A stretch of DNA of 5,832 nt from Acidobacteria bacterium 37-71-11. GTDB taxonomy: Bacteria > Acidobacteriota > Thermoanaerobaculia > Thermoanaerobaculales > Thermoanaerobaculaceae. The stretch covers positions 1-5,832 of the forward strand of contig NCBR01000279.1 of the NCBI GenBank assembly GCA_002279285.1. The letters run 5' to 3'. The notes under the pieces are model-generated. The model did no database searches, was not told the DNA's origin, and worked only from the letters and a program-made list of their open reading frames with translations. Numbering within the stretch: position 1 is the stretch's first letter; each line of letters starts with the position of its first letter. A program made the position numbers and the translations under genes. Shown here piece by piece: positions 1 through 5,385 of the stretch.

Positions 1-40
1 GAGAACACACATTGAGAGAAGCAAGGTCGTGTCTTGTCCG

Positions 41-118
41 TGTGGGGCGCGCGCGCCGCGCGCGCTGTCTCTCGTCTTCCGAGAATGACGACCGCGCGCC
101 CGGCGGTCGCGCCCCACA
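41..118. repeat. Inverted repeat with nested hairpins, copy 1
   Basis: An 11-bp perfect inverted repeat, TGTGGGGCGCG at 41-51 and its complement at 108-118, closes the GC-rich half of the repeat unit. Inside are two further stems: 70-74 with 80-84 (TCTCG / CGAGA, 5-base loop) and 90-95 with 103-108 (GACCGC / GCGGTC, 7-base loop; base 108 is shared with the outer stem). If transcribed, this would make a three-way junction. The one base that differs between the copies (87) lies in the unpaired linker between the inner stems. The pairing is read directly; a structural role is inference. Confidence 0.7.
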
Positions 119-162
119 TTGAGAGAACACACATTGAGAGAAGCAAGGTCGTGTCTTGTCCG

Positions 163-240
163 TGTGGGGCGCGCGCGCCGCGCGCGCTGTCTCTCGTCTT
201 CCGAGAATCACGACCGCGCGCCCGGCGGTCGCGCCCCACA
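163..240. repeat. Inverted repeat with nested hairpins, copy 2
   Basis: This is the same structure as in the first unit, shifted by 122 bp: outer arms 163-173 and 230-240, inner stems 192-196/202-206 and 212-217/225-230. All paired positions are unchanged; only the linker base 209 differs. On the minus strand it lies about 100 bases beyond the stop codon of the 342-2672 gene, so it might act as that gene's transcript end, but there is no following T-tract of a classical intrinsic terminator. Confidence 0.65.
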
Positions 241-247
241 TTGAGAA

Positions 248-341
248 CCCCGTGGGGCGGGCGCCTGCGCTCGCGGCCTCACGTTGACCGCCACGGCTCG
301 CAATTGAACTAAAGATGGTTTCAGGCCGCCCGCCTCATGGC
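248..341. other. Intergenic sequence with no recognised feature
   Basis: This stretch lies between the repeat array and the stop codon of the minus-strand 776-residue gene. I see no coding frame with plausible codon use, no RNA gene and no stem followed by a T-run on either strand. The small CCCC-GT-GGGG self-complement at 248-257 has too small a loop to be a terminator. Confidence 0.5.
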
Positions 342-2672
342 TCACCGGGGCGAACGGTGCGGGGCGGCGAGCAGGCAGGTGAAGTAGCCGTCACGGCGGC
401 GGAGGTCCTCGAGGGGGACGGTGGCGCCCAGCGAGTGGCGGCGCAGCCCGTGGTAGAGCTTGCCGAGGTCGCCGCGGCGCTGGAACAGCCAGGCTTCGAA
501 CGGCTCGCCGTCCTTCAGGCCCACCGGCGTAAGCTTGACGCGGAAGGCGTTCGCCAGCGCCGCCAGCTCGTCCTCGAAGCGGCCGATGTACCAGGTGCGG
601 GTGGTCTCGTCCTCGAGGACGCTGACGACGCACAGGCGGGGGTCCACTTCGGTCTGCGCCTCGGCCTCGGCGCCCTCGGCCTCGCCGCCCGGGCCGCGCA
701 GCCTCTGCAGCGTCTCCTGCAGCGGCGAGCCCGGCGGCAGCGGCAGGCTGCCCGGCGGCGCCTGCTCGAACACGACGGTCTCGATCAGCGACATCGGCTC
801 GAGCCCCTTCAGACGCGCGATGCCGAGGATGCGCAGCCCGACCCACGGCGCCGCGTCGCCCGGCGGAGCGGTCGCGAGCAGGAGCCAGCGCACCCCGAAC
901 GCCTCGCCCTCAGCGACCCCGAGGTCCCCCCACTCGGCTTCGAGGTCGCGCAGGAAGCTCTCGGTCACGACGCCGCCCAGGTTCACCAGCTCGCCGTTCT
1001 CGGCGATGAACGCGGCGTAGGGACGGTCCTTGGTGATGGCGGCGAACCGGTTGGCGTGCCGGACCGGCTCGAGGAACTCGAGCACCCGCTGGAAGTCGTA
1101 GCCGTTGGCGATCAGGAAGTCCGCGATGTCCTCGACCTCGTGCGTGGTCTTGCCGGTCGTGAGGCGGACAAGCTCGACGAGCCCGTGGCCGAAGAACTCG
1201 AGGTGGGGACGGTCGACCGCCGCCGCGACCATCGGCAACAGGTGGTAGGTGCCGACGTTGACGGCGAGGCGCAGGCCCCGGTCGAACGGGAACCGCTCGC
1301 GCCGCATCCGTTCGTACACGGCGCGGAGCTCGGCGGCCGCGAGGAAGACGGCGCGCGCGCTGCGCGCGGAATAGAACGCCCCGTCGCCGAGGAACTTCTC
1401 GAACTTCAAGCGGTGGCGCGCGCGGATTTCCTCGACGTGCCCGAGGAAGCGCACCATCTGGCGCATCGCCTGCTCCTCGGTGGCGCGCCCGCGACGGCGA
1501 TGCTCCTCGATGAGCTGCGTGAACTCGACGAGGTCGTAGAGGAGGCCGTAGCGGCGCACGACCGAGGAGAGGACGCCCGGCGACGTGAAATCGAACGGCC
1601 GCGTCGTGTCCGAGAGCTGCACCGTGCGCCCCTGGAGCTGGGTCAGGATGTGCGGCCCGCGATCGGGGATGGCGACGACGCGTTCCCGCAGCGCGCTGAG
1701 GACCTCGAAGCGCTTGAAGCGCCGTGCGACGTCGGCGAGGAGGCGGTGGAGGTCCGCCGACAGGCGCGGCGTTGCGGGGTGCGGCCAGATATCGAGCAGG
1801 TCGAGCACGGCGGCGCTGAAGAGCAGGCGGTCGGCCGGGAGCGCGGGCGCCTCGGGGTCGATCGCTGCGAGCACCCGGTCGAAGGCGGGATCGAGCCCGC
1901 GGAGGGCCTGGATCTGGTCCGTGGTGGTGCGGAAGGTCGTGCGGAAGCGCCCGGCGTCGATGCGCAGGTGTCCCTGCAGGTACGCGGTGACCTCGGGGAG
2001 CCCGGTGCCGAGGTGAAGCTCGGCGAACGGGACGATGTCGTCGCGGACGAGTTCGGCGAACGCCCGCGAAGCGGCCGTCGGCTCCAGCGCCTCCGCCTGC
2101 CGCAAGCGGTCGAGTGCCTGCGTGCGGGCGCGGTGGGCCACGTCGCCCAGCCTCTGCGCCGTCGCGTAGCGGATCTCCTCGATGGCGCGGGCCCCCAGCT
2201 CCGGCGCCGCGGCCGCGAGGGCGCGCGTGGCCGCGCGCAGGCGCTCCGCGACCTCGCGGGTGAGGACGAGGAGGAAGACCTCGGGCAGGCGCTGGCCGTA
2301 GTCGTGCAGGTAGGAGTTCTCGAGCGTCTCGGCGATGCGGCCGACCATGAGCCGGCGCAGCTCGACCAGCGCCGCCTTGCTCACCTCCGCCTGTTGCGCC
2401 ATGGCGCGCCGGTAGGCGATCTCCGCGTCGATCAGGCGTCCGAGGTCCCGCCCGAACTCCTCCCACCTCGGGGAGAGCTGCAGCGGAAAGCCGAGGACGA
2501 GCGGGCTCTGGTCGGCGCCCGAGTAGAGCCAGTACGGCTGTGGCACCCTGGCCGCCGCGGCGCCGAACGCCTCGCGCCACCGCCCGGCGCGCTCGGCCGG
2601 CGTGAGGAAGACGACCTGCGGCGCCGCCTGCGCCAGCGCCTGCTCGATCAACCCGGCGGTCTTCTCCGGCAT
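342..2672 (-). CDS. Unrecognised 776-residue protein with a central class III nucleotidyl cyclase-like domain
   Basis: I do not recognise the full-length family. Residues about 365-510 resemble a class III adenylate/guanylate cyclase domain. YDLVEFTQL (379-387) matches the first metal-site strand (D-x-x-x-F-T, Asp380). FEKFLGDGAFY (424-434) matches the second metal site (GD, Asp430), 50 residues later against about 44 in typical cyclases. LRLAVNVGTY (467-476) matches the lRvGIhtG strand. GHGLVELVRLT (495-505) sits where GdxVNlAaRLe is expected: Arg503 is kept but the catalytic Asn is apparently replaced by Val. The roughly 365 residues before it are mostly helical and Arg/Glu/Ala-rich, and the 260 after it look mixed alpha/beta with a Pro/Gly/Glu-rich linker at about 638-676. 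There is no signal peptide or clear membrane segment, so it is probably cytosolic. It could be a signalling cyclase, a nucleotide sensor or an inactive relative. The ATG at 2672 is 6 bases after a TAGAAT hexamer; comM ends 42 bp upstream. Confidence 0.85.
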   Translation of the reverse strand: MPEKTAGLIEQALAQAAPQVVFLTPAERAGRWREAFGAAAARVPQPYWLYSGADQSPLVLGFPLQLSPRWEEFGRDLGRLIDAEIAYRRAMAQQAEVSKAALVELRRLMVGRIAETLENSYLHDYGQRLPEVFLLVLTREVAERLRAATRALAAAAPELGARAIEEIRYATAQRLGDVAHRARTQALDRLRQAEALEPTAASRAFAELVRDDIVPFAELHLGTGLPEVTAYLQGHLRIDAGRFRTTFRTTTDQIQALRGLDPAFDRVLAAIDPEAPALPADRLLFSAAVLDLLDIWPHPATPRLSADLHRLLADVARRFKRFEVLSALRERVVAIPDRGPHILTQLQGRTVQLSDTTRPFDFTSPGVLSSVVRRYGLLYDLVEFTQLIEEHRRRGRATEEQAMRQMVRFLGHVEEIRARHRLKFEKFLGDGAFYSARSARAVFLAAAELRAVYERMRRERFPFDRGLRLAVNVGTYHLLPMVAAAVDRPHLEFFGHGLVELVRLTTGKTTHEVEDIADFLIANGYDFQRVLEFLEPVRHANRFAAITKDRPYAAFIAENGELVNLGGVVTESFLRDLEAEWGDLGVAEGEAFGVRWLLLATAPPGDAAPWVGLRILGIARLKGLEPMSLIETVVFEQAPPGSLPLPPGSPLQETLQRLRGPGGEAEGAEAEAQTEVDPRLCVVSVLEDETTRTWYIGRFEDELAALANAFRVKLTPVGLKDGEPFEAWLFQRRGDLGKLYHGLRRHSLGATVPLEDLRRRDGYFTCLLAAPHRSPR

Positions 2673-2684
2673 CGCTCCATTCTA
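2673..2684 (-). promoter_or_regulatory. TAGAAT -10-like element for a leaderless start
   Basis: On the minus strand TAGAAT (2684-2679, five of six matches to TATAAT) is followed by six bases and then the ATG at 2672, placing the expected transcription start at or next to the start codon. The GGAG inside the six-base gap ends only 2 bases before the ATG, too close for a normal Shine-Dalgarno. I see no convincing -35. It would let the cyclase-like gene be transcribed independently of comM upstream. Confidence 0.5.
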
Positions 2685-2714
2685 CGTTCTCTTCCCGGCG
2701 CCGGCGCTTCGCCG

Positions 2715-4221
2715 CTACCCCGCCGCGACGCGGTCGAGCGTGCGGTAGGCGATCGCCTCCGCCACGTGGCGGGCCGCCAGGGTCTCGGCGGCGTCGAGGT
2801 CGGCGATCGTGCGCGCGACCCGGAGGATGCGGTGGAGCGCGCGCGCCGACAGCGCGAGCTTGTTCATCGCCAACTCCAACAACCGCTCCCCCTCGACGTC
2901 GGGCGCGCACCAGCGCCTGACCTCGGGGGGCGTCAGCTCGGCGTTGGCGTGCCTCCCGCTGCCTGCCAGCCGGCGCCCCTGGCGGGCGCGCGCGCCGAGC
3001 ACGCGGGCGCGCACCGCCTCGGAGCGCTCCCCGGCGCCGCCGCGCGCGAGGTCGCGGTAAGGGACCGCCGGCACCTCGAGCTGGAGGTCGATGCGGTCGA
3101 GCAGCGGCCCCGAGAGCCGGGCGCGGTAGCGGCGCACCTCCAGCGGCGTGGTCGCCGAGGTGGCCGCAGGGGCACGGGTTGGCGGCCGCGGCGAGCTGGA
3201 AGCTGGCGGGGAAGGCGAGCGATCCCGCGGCGCGCGCGATCACGACCCGGCCCGACTCCATCGGCTGGCGCAGCACCTCCAGCACGTCGCGCCGGAACTC
3301 CGTGATCTCGTCCAGGAACAGCACGCCGTTGTGGGCGAGGGAGACCTCGCCGGGACGCGGCACCGTCCCCCCGCCGACCAGGCCGGCGGCGGAAATGGTG
3401 TGGTGCGGGGCGCGGAACGGCCGCCGGGTGATGAGACCCTGGGGGCGCGGCACGCCGGGCGCCACCGAGTAGACCTTGGTGGTGGCGAGCGCCTCGGCCT
3501 CGTCGAGCGGCGGCAGGATCCCCGGCAGGCGTTGCGCCAGCATCGTCTTGCCGGCGCCGGGCGGGCCGAGGAAGAGGAGGTGGTGGCCGCCGGCGGCCGC
3601 GATTTCGAGCGCGCGTTTGGCGTGCTCCTGGCCGGCGACGTCGGCGAGGTCGAGACCGCCCCCCTCGTCGGCGGCGAAGGCGCGCCCACCGCCTCCGGCG
3701 GTCTCGGGAAGCGGCCGCTCGCCGCGCAGGTGGGCGACGGCGTCGGCGAGGGTCGCGGCGGGGTACAGGCGCGCGCCGCGCACCACGGCCGCCTCGGAGA
3801 GGTTTGCGGCCGGCAGGATCACGGGGGCGTCGCAGCGCGTCGCGGCCTCGACGATCGGAAGCACCCCGCGCACCGGGCGCAGGGCGCCGTCGAGCGAGAG
3901 CTCGCCGATCAGCCACGCCTCCGGCGGGCCGGGGGGCGCCAGGCCGGCGGCCATCAACACCCCGACGGCGATCGCCAGGTCGAGGAGCGCGCCCTCCTTG
4001 CGCTCCTCGGCGGGGGAGAGGTTGACGACGATGCTCTTCGTCTCGGTCTGGCACCCGAGGTGGCGGATCGCCGCCAGGACCCGCTCGCGGGCCTCGCGCA
4101 TCGCCGGGTCGGGGAGGCCGACGACGGTCAGGTTGGGAAGCCCGGAGCGGGCGTACACCTCGACCTGGACGCGCAGCGCCTCGACGCCGCGCGGAACAGC
4201 GGACCACACCTTGGCAACCAC
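2715..4221 (-). pseudogene. comM: ComM/YifB family AAA+ ATPase (Mg-chelatase-like), frameshifted
   Basis: ComM forms a hexameric ring ATPase that helps branch migration during natural transformation in Vibrio and Haemophilus; many bacteria carry it with untested roles. The 5' part, from a GTG at 4221 to 3151, gives 357 residues: the N-terminal ChlI-like domain (MVAKVWSAVPRGVEA start, GLPNLTVVGLPDPAMRE), Walker A GPPGAGKT at 219-226, Walker B LFLDE at 301-305 and NPCPCGHLGD at 348-357. The family's next block, TPLEVRRYRARLSGPLLDRID, is present in another frame starting at 3149 and runs 144 codons to TAG at 2715, including the C-terminal LSARALHRILRVARTIADL. About seven residues (typically with a second CxC pair) are missing between the two, equal to roughly 20 deleted bases. 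Restored length would be about 508, as in the family (about 506). A real mutation or a sequencing/assembly gap could explain it. The GTG start has GGAGGTG four bases upstream. Confidence 0.9.
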
Positions 4222-4225
4222 GGTT

Positions 4226-4244
4226 CACCTCCGCTCGGGAGGTG
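4226..4244 (-). promoter_or_regulatory. Hairpin sequestering the comM Shine-Dalgarno
   Basis: Read on the minus strand, CACCTCC (4244-4238), loop CGAGC, then GGAGGTG (4232-4226) form a perfect 7-bp stem. The 3' arm is the entire Shine-Dalgarno of comM, four bases before its GTG. In the mRNA this would hide the ribosome site until opened by heat, a protein or an upstream event. The same palindrome could instead be a DNA operator. The base pairing is certain; the regulatory role is inferred. Confidence 0.7.
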
Positions 4245-4259
4245 GCGGGACGGTTGCGG

Positions 4260-4290
4260 ATAGTCTGGGGCCGAAACAGGTCCCCGTCAA
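4260..4290 (-). promoter_or_regulatory. Candidate comM promoter
   Basis: On the minus strand TTGACG (4290-4285) is a near-consensus -35, five of six matches. A weak -10, GACTAT (4265-4260), follows after 19 bases. Transcription from here would start about 30-35 bases before the GTG and include the whole hairpin in the leader. The poor -10 and long spacer make this tentative. Confidence 0.35.
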
Positions 4291-4292
4291 GG

Positions 4293-4298
4293 TATCCT
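4293..4298 (+). promoter_or_regulatory. TATCCT -10-like element for a leaderless start
   Basis: TATCCT is followed by six bases and the GTG at 4305. No Shine-Dalgarno lies at normal distance (AAGG at 4289-4292 is about 12 bases away). No good -35 is visible. The spacing matches the other TANNNT elements in this window, which supports both the element and the GTG as the start. Confidence 0.4.
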
Positions 4299-4304
4299 GA
4301 GCCG

Positions 4305-4457
4305 GTGGACGAGCACAGGGACGAGATCGCCGGTCTGAAGCGCCTCCTGGAGACCGAACTGGAGCGCCAGACGAAGCCTCACTGGGGGTGCTGGCCGCTG
4401 CTCGTCGGGGCGCTCGGCGTGCTGCTCGGGCTCGCCTTGCTCGCCGAGAGGCTCTGA
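4305..4457 (+). CDS. Small single-span membrane protein, 50 residues
   Basis: I do not recognise a family. The first half is charged and likely helical or a short coiled coil (DEHRDEIAGLKRLLETELER). The second half is one hydrophobic segment (about residues 28-46, CWPLLVGALGVLLGLALLA) ending in ERL, so the protein is probably a tail-anchored or single-pass inner-membrane protein. I chose the GTG at 4305 over the in-frame GTG at 4242. The extra 21 codons include ATA, TCA, TAT and two AGG, unlike the rest, and run through comM's promoter and hairpin region, whereas codons from 4305 on are almost all G/C at the third position. Its last 79 bases overlap the 3' end of the opposite-strand cvpA. It could be a false ORF, but codon use and a sensible topology argue for a real gene. 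Confidence 0.6.
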   Translation: MDEHRDEIAGLKRLLETELERQTKPHWGCWPLLVGALGVLLGLALLAERL

Positions 4458-4882
4458 ACCGCGAGAAACCCCTGGCCGGCGGCGGCGAGGCGGGCCGCCC
4501 ACGGCGATGACGGGGGATGCCCGCCGAGCGCCGCGAGGCCAAGCAGGAGGGCGAGGACGAGCGCCGCTCCACCTGCCCCCACCACCAGGCCGGCGAGCCT
4601 GTCCACCCACCCCAGGTGGAGCGCGTTGATCCCGCGGCGCAGCCCCTTCCCCGCGAGAAAGACTAGCAGCGCAGCGAGCACGGCCACGGCCGCGATCACG
4701 AGCATGCGGCCGCCGCCGCTCGCGGCGCCGCCGCCGATGAACTGCGCCGCGGGGGGGCCGGCCCAGCGGCCGGCCGCGATCGCGGCGACGACGGCGGCGA
4801 CGAGCGCCGCCAGGCGCACCGCCCCCGCGATCAACCCGAGGACGCCGCAACCGCAGACCACGAGGAGGATGACGAGGTCCAT
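4379..4882 (-). CDS. CvpA family membrane protein (colicin V production protein-like)
   Basis: CvpA proteins are small inner-membrane proteins, first named for colicin V production and also linked to purine-operon and envelope-stress phenotypes; the molecular activity is unknown. The 167 residues show four hydrophobic segments (about 3-22, 24-38, 61-79 and 97-119). Between segments three and four is the family signature region GWVDRLAGLVVGAGGAALVL (91-110), matching the usual 'lDrllGaxxGxxrgll' block. The length is normal for the family. The Ser/Pro/Ala-rich last 25 residues are low complexity, unconserved in appearance, and encoded where the small plus-strand gene overlaps, so the true functional end may be near residue 140. 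The ATG at 4882 has no Shine-Dalgarno but lies 7 bases after TAAGAT, fitting a leaderless mRNA. It is divergent from the DUF2231-type gene, 59 bp away. Confidence 0.8.
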   Translation of the reverse strand: MDLVILLVVCGCGVLGLIAGAVRLAALVAAVVAAIAAGRWAGPPAAQFIGGGAASGGGRMLVIAAVAVLAALLVFLAGKGLRRGINALHLGWVDRLAGLVVGAGGAALVLALLLGLAALGGHPPSSPWAARLAAAGQGFLAVQSLSASKASPSSTPSAPTSSGQHPQ

Positions 4883-4889
4883 TGCGGGA

Positions 4890-4920
4890 ATCTTAACGCA
4901 GGGCGAACGGTAGACTGCAA
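4890..4920 (-). promoter_or_regulatory. cvpA promoter, leaderless type
   Basis: On the minus strand TTGCAG (4920-4915) serves as a -35 and TAAGAT (4895-4890) as the -10, with a 19-base spacer. Seven bases then separate the -10 from the ATG at 4882, so RNA would begin at or beside the start codon. The spacer is slightly long. It lies in the 59-bp divergent region shared with the plus-strand DUF2231-type gene. Confidence 0.5.
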
Positions 4921-4941
4921 AGGGTATCGACCGGAGGGACG

Positions 4942-5352
4942 ATGGGCTTCCTGCCAGATCCGCTGCACCCGGCGCTGGTGCACTTCCCGATCGCGCTGAG
5001 CATCGTGGGCGTCCTGCTCGAGTTGCTCGCCCACCACCGGCGGCTGCGCTCGCTCTCCGGAGCGGCGGTGATCCCCGCCGCGGCCGCCGCGCTGGTGGCG
5101 CGCCACGAGGATGTCGGCGAACTCGCGATGTGGCTGCTGCTGGCGGTGTTCGCCCTGCGGCTGCTGCTGGTGTGGCGCGGCTGGTTCGTGCGCTGGGGCG
5201 CGTGGCTCTACCTGGCGGCCGCGGTGGCGGCGGCCGCCACCGTCGGCTACAACGGCTACCTCGGCGGCAAGATGGTCTTCGACCACGGCGTCGGGACCGC
5301 GCCCGTGCAGCGCAGCGCCGCGGCGGTGGCGGCGCCGCCGGCCGCGCCTTGA
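4942..5352 (+). CDS. DUF2231-type membrane protein, shortened
   Basis: Function unknown. The opening LPDPLHPALVHFPIALSIVG (4-23) and the ending NGYLGGKMVFDHGVGT (104-119) are hallmarks of the DUF2231 family (HPxxVHFPIAL at the start, GyLGGxlVyxHGvG at the end). Conserved histidines 9, 14 and 115 are in place. Three membrane segments are visible (about 12-30, 60-78 and 84-103). The protein is 136 residues. Relatives as I remember them are longer and have a further helix with a TG motif plus a linker before the 'RHEDxGE' block; here SGAAVIPAAAAALVARHED (39-57) joins these regions directly, suggesting an in-frame loss of perhaps 20-30 residues. The tail is Ala/Pro-rich. GGAGGG at 4933-4938 is a good Shine-Dalgarno for the ATG at 4942. 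It is followed after 33 bp by ubiE/menG in the same direction, but that gene seems to have its own promoter. Confidence 0.78.
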   Translation: MGFLPDPLHPALVHFPIALSIVGVLLELLAHHRRLRSLSGAAVIPAAAAALVARHEDVGELAMWLLLAVFALRLLLVWRGWFVRWGAWLYLAAAVAAAATVGYNGYLGGKMVFDHGVGTAPVQRSAAAVAAPPAAP

Positions 5353-5378
5353 GGCGGTTCGCGGCCGCGTGCTACCGT
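5349..5378 (+). promoter_or_regulatory. ubiE/menG promoter overlapping the upstream stop codon
   Basis: TTGAGG (5349-5354, with the TTGA of the -35 consensus) contains the TGA stop of the preceding gene. TACCGT (5373-5378) follows after 18 bases, and the ATG at 5386 comes 7 bases later. The arrangement TTGAGG-N18-TACCGT-N7-ATG fits a leaderless promoter, and no Shine-Dalgarno precedes this ATG. Confidence 0.5.
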
Positions 5379-5385
5379 CGCCGCG

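Larger units (their letters stand above)
1..247. repeat. Tandem 122-bp repeat, two full copies plus the start of a third
   Basis: Positions 1-122 and 123-244 are the same 122-bp unit; I find a single difference, G at 87 against C at 209. A third copy starts at 245 but diverges after about six bases. The window opens inside the unit, so more copies may lie to the left. Each unit has an AT-richer part with the 13-bp motif CACATTGAGAGAA (copies at 115-127 and 130-142, 15 bp apart across the unit junction) and a GC-rich part containing the 12-bp palindrome GGCGCGCGCGCC (46-57) and a self-complementary fold. No open frame here looks coding: the frame through 34-312 simply repeats itself with the DNA. 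Near-identity means recent duplication, active homogenisation or an assembly artefact. The function is unknown. Confidence 0.93.

Noticed and set aside
1..247. CRISPR array or insertion-sequence end as an explanation for the repeats
   Set aside because: Repeats are 122 bp and adjoin without unique spacers, and no transposase frame or target-site duplication is visible.
34..312. A 92-codon open frame across the tandem repeat
   Set aside because: It merely translates the repeated DNA, has no ribosome site and no recognisable protein feature.
284..315. A plus-strand TTGACC followed by TAAAGA, resembling a promoter
   Set aside because: The spacer is 20 bases, the -10 is weak and it would drive only antisense transcription into the 776-residue gene. 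Not supportable without RNA data.
2698..2707. Palindrome GCGCCGGCGC between comM and the cyclase-like gene as a terminator
   Set aside because: It has no loop of its own and no T-run follows on the minus strand, so an intrinsic terminator is not supported.
910..3148. Continuation of the comM 5' frame beyond the frameshift, giving an apparent 1103-residue protein
   Set aside because: After residue 357 the translation becomes Arg/Pro/Gly/Ala-rich nonsense while the true comM ending and the whole cyclase-like protein are encoded in other frames. Stops are merely rare at this GC content.
315..3305. A 996-codon open frame on the plus strand
   Set aside because: It lies antisense to the cyclase-like gene and the 3' half of comM. 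The product is Arg/Glu/Ala-rich with no motif, as expected for the mirror frame of GC-rich coding DNA.
4242..4304. A 21-codon N-terminal extension of the small membrane protein (GTG at 4242)
   Set aside because: Codon use is unlike the rest (ATA, TCA, TAT, AGG), it overlaps the comM regulatory region and it has no start signal. The GTG at 4305 fits the local -10 spacing.
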